Assembly: GCA_963736325.1 (NCBI GenBank)
Contig: CAVTOG010000014.1
Span: 372,001-436,000, forward strand
Direction of reading: 5' to 3'
Length of the DNA: 64,000 nt
DNA from: Actinoallomurus sp963736325
GTDB taxonomy: Bacteria; Actinomycetota; Actinomycetes; Streptosporangiales; Streptosporangiaceae
The position numbers and the translations under genes were made by a program. Positions 60,329-64,000 of the stretch are shown in pieces. Below the pieces are notes generated by a model. It searched no databases, was not told where the DNA came from, and worked only from the letters and a program-made list of their open reading frames with translations. The stretch's first letter is position 1; each line of letters starts with the position of its first letter.

Positions 60329-61720
60329 TCATCGTTTCTCGAGCAAGGAGTTGAGGACGACCAGGCCACTGCCCAGCTGAACGCGGGTGAGCGTATCGAG
60401 GTCGATGATCTCGAAATCGTCGAAGTCGACGTGGCTCTTGATCGTGTCGAGTGCCTCGTCGAACGCCTGGTCCAGGCGTTTGATCGCCCTCTGTATGGCA
60501 GGAGTCTGCGGTGAGTCCTTCAGTAGGCGGACGATCTGGTAGCTCTGACAGAGAAAGAAGAACCCACCGTCCACCATGCAGGCCTGAAAAACGTCGCCTT
60601 CCTTCATTTCCCGGTCATACTTCGGGTTGTTCAAGATGTCCCGAGTGGGGTGTAGCGAGAGTGGTCGCCCGCCGTCGCAGAGCTTCTCGGCATCCGGCAG
60701 GACTCCGCCACCGATGGTCGAGCGATAGAGGGGACTGGAAGTATCCACCTCATCCGCGACCTTCTCCCACTCCTGTAGGAGGATGGACGCCAGGAATTTG
60801 CTGTCGGAATCAATCCTCAGCTTGAACTGTCGTAGGTTGCCGCCGATATCCTTCTCCGACTCGTCACTGGGATGCCGAACGTAGCCGGTCTCCATGAGGA
60901 GGGTCAGTGCATCCGGCTTGATCCTCTCCAGGTAATCCCAGCTGGCCGCCCCGTACGGAATGAATTGCTCCGGTGACGACGTAGAACGCTCAAGGTAGTC
61001 ATAGAATTTGTGGGCGCTCCACGTTTCGTGGATTCCCTCTCCGTAGCTCGCGCAGACATCCTGCCAGATCGGCCGTTGCTGGATCGGCATGCTCTCGTCT
61101 TTCAAGAGTTTGTGGATCTCGCTGTGGAAGCCATGGTCGATGTCGCGACTCAGGTAGTACTGAGCACCGCCCGTCCATGCGTTGTGCAGCGAGTAGAAGA
61201 AGTCGGGCCTGACCTGGTCAAGGAGATCCATGAGGATCCGAGCCTCAGTCGACGGTCGAGTCCACACAAGATCTTTGTGCCTGATCGGAACGGTGGTATC
61301 CACCTGATTATCCAGAGACTGTACGTAGAAGTTCCTCATGTAGTTCTCCATCGAGAGCGGTTGCTGAGTCCAGCCCTCGTTGAGCAACGCGCCGTCGGGG
61401 TCGATACAAGGAACGATGTGCCATTCAACGTCCGCACGCAACAGTTCGGGGCTCCGCTCATGCAGCAACGTCATCAGACTGAACACCGTCATGCCACAGA
61501 TGGGATCCTTGCAGTGCGGAAAGGCCACGAACAGCGCCTTGGTCGATCCTTCGCCGAAACGGACGTGGTGAATGGGAACGTTGGATGCACTGTGTCCGGC
61601 GATGCGGATATCGAAGCGCTCATCCGCGCGCACACGCTCGACCAGTCCGTTCAGCTCGGCCACCGAGCAGAAGGAGTCGAAATGCGGCACATCACTGATG
61701 ACCTGCTGTACATCGATCAT
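60329..61720 (-). CDS. M14-family zinc carboxypeptidase-like protein
   Basis: 463 aa, no signal peptide. The N-terminal catalytic-like domain shows VAFPHCKDPICGMTVFSL (HxxE is HxxD here), HIVPCIDPDGALLNEGW (core: CIDPDGA), FYSLHNAWTGGAQYYLSRD (metal His) and LTLLMETGYVRHP (catalytic Glu). A C-terminal domain of about 150 residues follows, from STIGGGVLPDAEKL to LVVLNSLLEKR. It resembles the succinylglutamate-desuccinylase/M14 branch that acts on amides or peptides. It lies 78 bases after the alpha/beta hydrolase and is last in the minus-strand operon. Confidence 0.78.
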   Translation of the reverse strand: MIDVQQVISDVPHFDSFCSVAELNGLVERVRADERFDIRIAGHSASNVPIHHVRFGEGSTKALFVAFPHCKDPICGMTVFSLMTLLHERSPELLRADVEWHIVPCIDPDGALLNEGWTQQPLSMENYMRNFYVQSLDNQVDTTVPIRHKDLVWTRPSTEARILMDLLDQVRPDFFYSLHNAWTGGAQYYLSRDIDHGFHSEIHKLLKDESMPIQQRPIWQDVCASYGEGIHETWSAHKFYDYLERSTSSPEQFIPYGAASWDYLERIKPDALTLLMETGYVRHPSDESEKDIGGNLRQFKLRIDSDSKFLASILLQEWEKVADEVDTSSPLYRSTIGGGVLPDAEKLCDGGRPLSLHPTRDILNNPKYDREMKEGDVFQACMVDGGFFFLCQSYQIVRLLKDSPQTPAIQRAIKRLDQAFDEALDTIKSHVDFDDFEIIDLDTLTRVQLGSGLVVLNSLLEKR

Positions 61721-61798
61721 GGCTTTGAAATCCTGTTCTAAGTTTTGGCCTTGCCCGCCGTCTCTCGGGCCCGGCGGTGTTTGCCGTCCAATTGGAGA

Positions 61799-62686
61799 TC
61801 AGCATCGATTGCTTTGGTCGAGATGCTCAGCGAGCCACGTATGGACTTCATCCACGCGATGGTGCAGCGTGACGTGCCCATCGTCATCGAGCAGTCTGGC
61901 CTCGATCCCGGGTATATGTGCGGCGAGCCATTGGCCGTGACCGAAAGGCACGAACTTGTCTTGTCTACCGTGCAGGAGTAGCACGGGAACGGAGATATCG
62001 GTGATCTCGAATCCCCACGGGCCGATGTGGGCGCGATTGTCGTCCCACCACCCCTGCCAGCCCGGGGCGAGTGCCGCGTGACCGGCGTAGGCCAGGTGCT
62101 CGACCAGTTCGCCGTTCAGTGCCGCCGCGTCGGTGGGAGACAGAAGAGATTCGAATCTGTCGGCGATGGTGCTCGCCGTGGTGGCCAAGAACTCCTTCCA
62201 TAGCTGCTCGAACCTGACACGGGACGCGGGCTCGTCTGTGAGCAAAAGGCGGAATTCCTGGACGTTGTCCTGGCCCATACCGGCGAACCAATCGAGTCCT
62301 TCAGCGCCGTACGGGGCAAGCGATGCGAGCGACGCCACGGCCGTGACCAGATCAGGGAGCAGCGCCGCGCACGCGAGGACATGCGGCCCCCCGCCCGAGA
62401 TACCCCACATGGCCAGCCTGCCAATACCCAGGTGTTCACAGATCGCCCTCACGTCGCTCGCCGAGTCGGCGACGGTACGCCCAGGGTGAGACGTCGAATC
62501 CCCGTAGCCGGGCCGGTCATAGCTGATCAACCGCAGTCCCCGCTCGGCGGCGTCGGTCACATGGGGGCCGTACAGATGCCGGGAATTCGGGGTGCCCATG
62601 TGAACGAGCACCGGCCGGCCTTTCGGATCGCCCCTTTCCTCGACGGCCAGGGTCCTGTTATCCGATGTTCGAACCGTCCATTCCAT
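61799..62686 (-). CDS. alpha/beta hydrolase
   Basis: 295 aa. Oxyanion region LVHMGTPNSRHLYG, nucleophile elbow WGISGGGPHV with Ser, Asp in LLLHGRQDKFVP and His in DDDGHVTL. This is the classical triad of esterases and related enzymes. The start is ATG 62686 with GGAAG upstream on the minus strand. It is 24 bases after the mutarotase-like gene. Substrate unknown. Confidence 0.9.
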   Translation of the reverse strand: MEWTVRTSDNRTLAVEERGDPKGRPVLVHMGTPNSRHLYGPHVTDAAERGLRLISYDRPGYGDSTSHPGRTVADSASDVRAICEHLGIGRLAMWGISGGGPHVLACAALLPDLVTAVASLASLAPYGAEGLDWFAGMGQDNVQEFRLLLTDEPASRVRFEQLWKEFLATTASTIADRFESLLSPTDAAALNGELVEHLAYAGHAALAPGWQGWWDDNRAHIGPWGFEITDISVPVLLLHGRQDKFVPFGHGQWLAAHIPGIEARLLDDDGHVTLHHRVDEVHTWLAEHLDQSNRC

Positions 62687-62710
62687 TCGCGCTTCCGATC
62701 AGCCGGAGGA

Positions 62711-63046
62711 TCAGGGGAGGTGGAAGATCTCGGGAAGCCGTTCCAGCGACTGGTCGACGCGCCGGTCGTGGCGGGTGATGACCAGATCCGCCATTTCCTG
62801 CTGCCAGCGGCGATTGACGTCGAGGGCGTCCATCCGGGCCAGTGCGCTTTCGAACGACTCGGCTTCCAGGTATCCGACGACGAGCCCGTCATCGCGCAGA
62901 AAAAGGCTGTAGTTCCGCCAGCCGGCGCTCCTGAGGGCGTCTCGCATCTCGGGCCAGACTCGTCGGTGCCGCTCCCGGTATTCGCCGATCTTCTCGCTCT
63001 CGACGGTCATCGTGAAGCAGACCCGTTCCGCGGGTGGACTCGTCAT
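62711..63046 (-). CDS. L-rhamnose mutarotase family protein
   Basis: 111 aa, the length of RhaM/YiiL. It contains RVCFTMTVESEKIGEYRERHRRVWPEMRDALRSAGWRNYSLFL (cores: YRERHRRVWPEM, AGWRNYSLFL) and ends MADLVITRHDRRVDQSLERLPEIFHL. Conserved His and Trp residues of the pyranose-binding site are present. The ATG at 63046 overlaps the CoA-transferase stop (ATGA); the extension to 63136 lies in that gene. No rhamnose genes adjoin it, so the substrate may differ. Confidence 0.88.
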   Translation of the reverse strand: MTSPPAERVCFTMTVESEKIGEYRERHRRVWPEMRDALRSAGWRNYSLFLRDDGLVVGYLEAESFESALARMDALDVNRRWQQEMADLVITRHDRRVDQSLERLPEIFHLP

Positions 63047-64000
63047 CTCGGAAACCCTTCTGGAGCGCCCTCGGCCGCCGGGCCGATCGCCCCGGCCGCG
63101 CGTAGCGCATGAAGATCGGAATCGGAATAGCCGCACAGCGTGGCGAGAACGTCGTCGGTGTGCTCGCCAGGCCGGGGCCCGCGGCGGTGTCCGCCGTCCC
63201 GGGCGCCGACGCGGACCGGGCTGGCCAGCGACTGGACCGCGCCGAAGCGTGGGTGGGCGGTGGTCACGACGAGTTCGCGGGCCGCGACCTGGGGATCGGC
63301 GAGGGCCTGGCGAACGCTGTTGACCGGGGCACAGGGAACACCGGCTTGGCGGAACCTGACGAGCCAGGTTTCCGTGGTGCCGGTACGGAGCGCGGCCTCG
63401 ATCTCGGCGACCAGCTCGTCGCGGTGAAGCAGCCTTGACGGGAAGTCGACGAACCGCGGGTCATCCGCGAGTTCCGGCCGGCCGAGGACGACGGTCATCT
63501 TGCGCCAGAACTTCTCCTTCGATCCCCCCGCGACGATCCATCCGTCCTGAGTACGGAACATCTGGAAGGGAGCCAACGTGGGGTGGGCGGACTGCGGCTG
63601 GCGACCTGTTTCGTGCCCTCGGCTGAGCTGCCACGTCCCCACATAGGTGAGCATGGCGATGGCCGTGTCGAAGAGGCTGACGTCGCAGTCGGCGCCGACA
63701 CCGTCGCGGCGCGCCGCGTGCACCGCCGCGAGGATGGAGCAGGCGGCGACGAGCCCGGCGGAAAAGTCCACGAGGGACAGGCCGGACTTGGTCGGCGGCC
63801 CGTCCGGCTCGCCGGTGACGCTCATCCATCCGCACAGCCCCTGGAGCATGTAGTCGAACGCCGGCTCCGCCCTGCGCGGACCGTCCAGGCCGAACCCGGA
63901 CAGGGAACAGCAGACGATGGCGGGGTTGACCGGCGCGAGATCGGCGTACATGAGCCGGAGGGTCTGCACGACGTCCCCGCGCAGGTTCGAGTACACGACG
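63043..64000 (-). CDS. CaiB/BaiF family III CoA-transferase (5' end off window)
   Basis: About 319 codons visible. Family features: YSNLRGDVVQTL, CSLSGFGLDGPRR, AFDYMLQGLCGWMSVTGEPDGPP (core: VTGEPDGPP), VDFSAGLVAACSILAAVHA and PVNSVRQALADPQVAAREL (core: ADPQVAAREL). The catalytic Asp of family III, usually near residue 169, probably lies in AFDYM or in SLVDFSAG. The N-terminal 80-100 residues are outside the window. It transfers CoA between carboxylic acids. First visible gene of a four-gene operon. Confidence 0.9.
   Translation of the reverse strand, partial: VVYSNLRGDVVQTLRLMYADLAPVNPAIVCCSLSGFGLDGPRRAEPAFDYMLQGLCGWMSVTGEPDGPPTKSGLSLVDFSAGLVAACSILAAVHAARRDGVGADCDVSLFDTAIAMLTYVGTWQLSRGHETGRQPQSAHPTLAPFQMFRTQDGWIVAGGSKEKFWRKMTVVLGRPELADDPRFVDFPSRLLHRDELVAEIEAALRTGTTETWLVRFRQAGVPCAPVNSVRQALADPQVAARELVVTTAHPRFGAVQSLASPVRVGARDGGHRRGPRPGEHTDDVLATLCGYSDSDLHALRAAGAIGPAAEGAPEGFPR

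Noticed and set aside
1..64000. CRISPR array or prophage structural genes
   Set aside because: No regularly spaced direct repeats and no capsid, tail or terminase-like proteins were seen.

Overview
The window looks like accessory chromosome from a high-GC Gram-positive bacterium, most likely a mycelial actinomycete; Streptosporangiales is a guess from style only. The reasons are strong third-position G/C, frequent GTG starts, ATGA/GTGA stop-start overlaps, many PucR, GntR and TetR regulators, WD40-bearing Ser/Thr kinases, and IS5-, IS701- and IS3-like elements. No rRNA, complete tRNA or CRISPR array was seen.

Layout. 1-10205: a gamma-glutamyltransferase (partial, minus) faces a complete oligopeptide-type ABC transporter (lipoprotein, two permeases, two ATPases), which runs into a GMC oxidoreductase and an aldehyde dehydrogenase. 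10206-13322: an internally deleted IS5-type remnant, a small unknown gene, a TetR and a CdaR/PucR regulator. 13584-24228: a long plus-strand catabolic run with a 2-oxoacid (pyruvate/acetoin type) dehydrogenase. Its E1-beta gene is split by an intact IS5-family element and its E2 is split into separate lipoyl and catalytic proteins. An SDR, an MmgE/PrpD protein, a VOC protein, a beta-lactamase-fold hydrolase, a kinase and an accessory enolase follow. 24229-28231: a graveyard holding an integrase stub beside a tRNA 3'-end copy (an old attachment site), a doubly truncated alcohol dehydrogenase, a deleted transposase, a GH13 tail, a frameshifted enolase-superfamily gene and an acetoacetyl-CoA synthetase scrap.

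28217-32519: proline dehydrogenase, a tiny zinc-ribbon protein and an RCK-type channel protein, divergent from a PucR activator. 32547-38476: a lipoprotein, an amidohydrolase, an M20 amidase and a MocR-like regulator that lacks the PLP lysine. Two palindromic operators lie in the divergent gap. 38672-48097: a tight signalling operon of FHA-wHTH, kinase-TPR-WD40, a DUF1444-like protein, a Clp-type AAA+ unfoldase and an FHA-zinc ribbon-kinase, with a small helix-hairpin-helix protein downstream. This is the best candidate for an undescribed system. 48446-57585: a second amidohydrolase/lipoprotein/peptidase module with a GntR regulator, marked by two identical 16-bp palindromes set in identical promoters. 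57546-60227: an IS701-family element cutting the end of a CapA gene, then a string of gene scraps. 60329-64000: a minus-strand operon of a CoA-transferase (partial), a rhamnose-mutarotase-like protein, an alpha/beta hydrolase and an M14 carboxypeptidase-like protein.

Taken together, most intact genes import and break down peptide-like, N-acyl or amide compounds and oxidise the resulting alcohols, aldehydes and 2-oxoacids, while the kinase-Clp operon stands apart as signalling or conflict machinery. Functions rest on motif reading without database searches.
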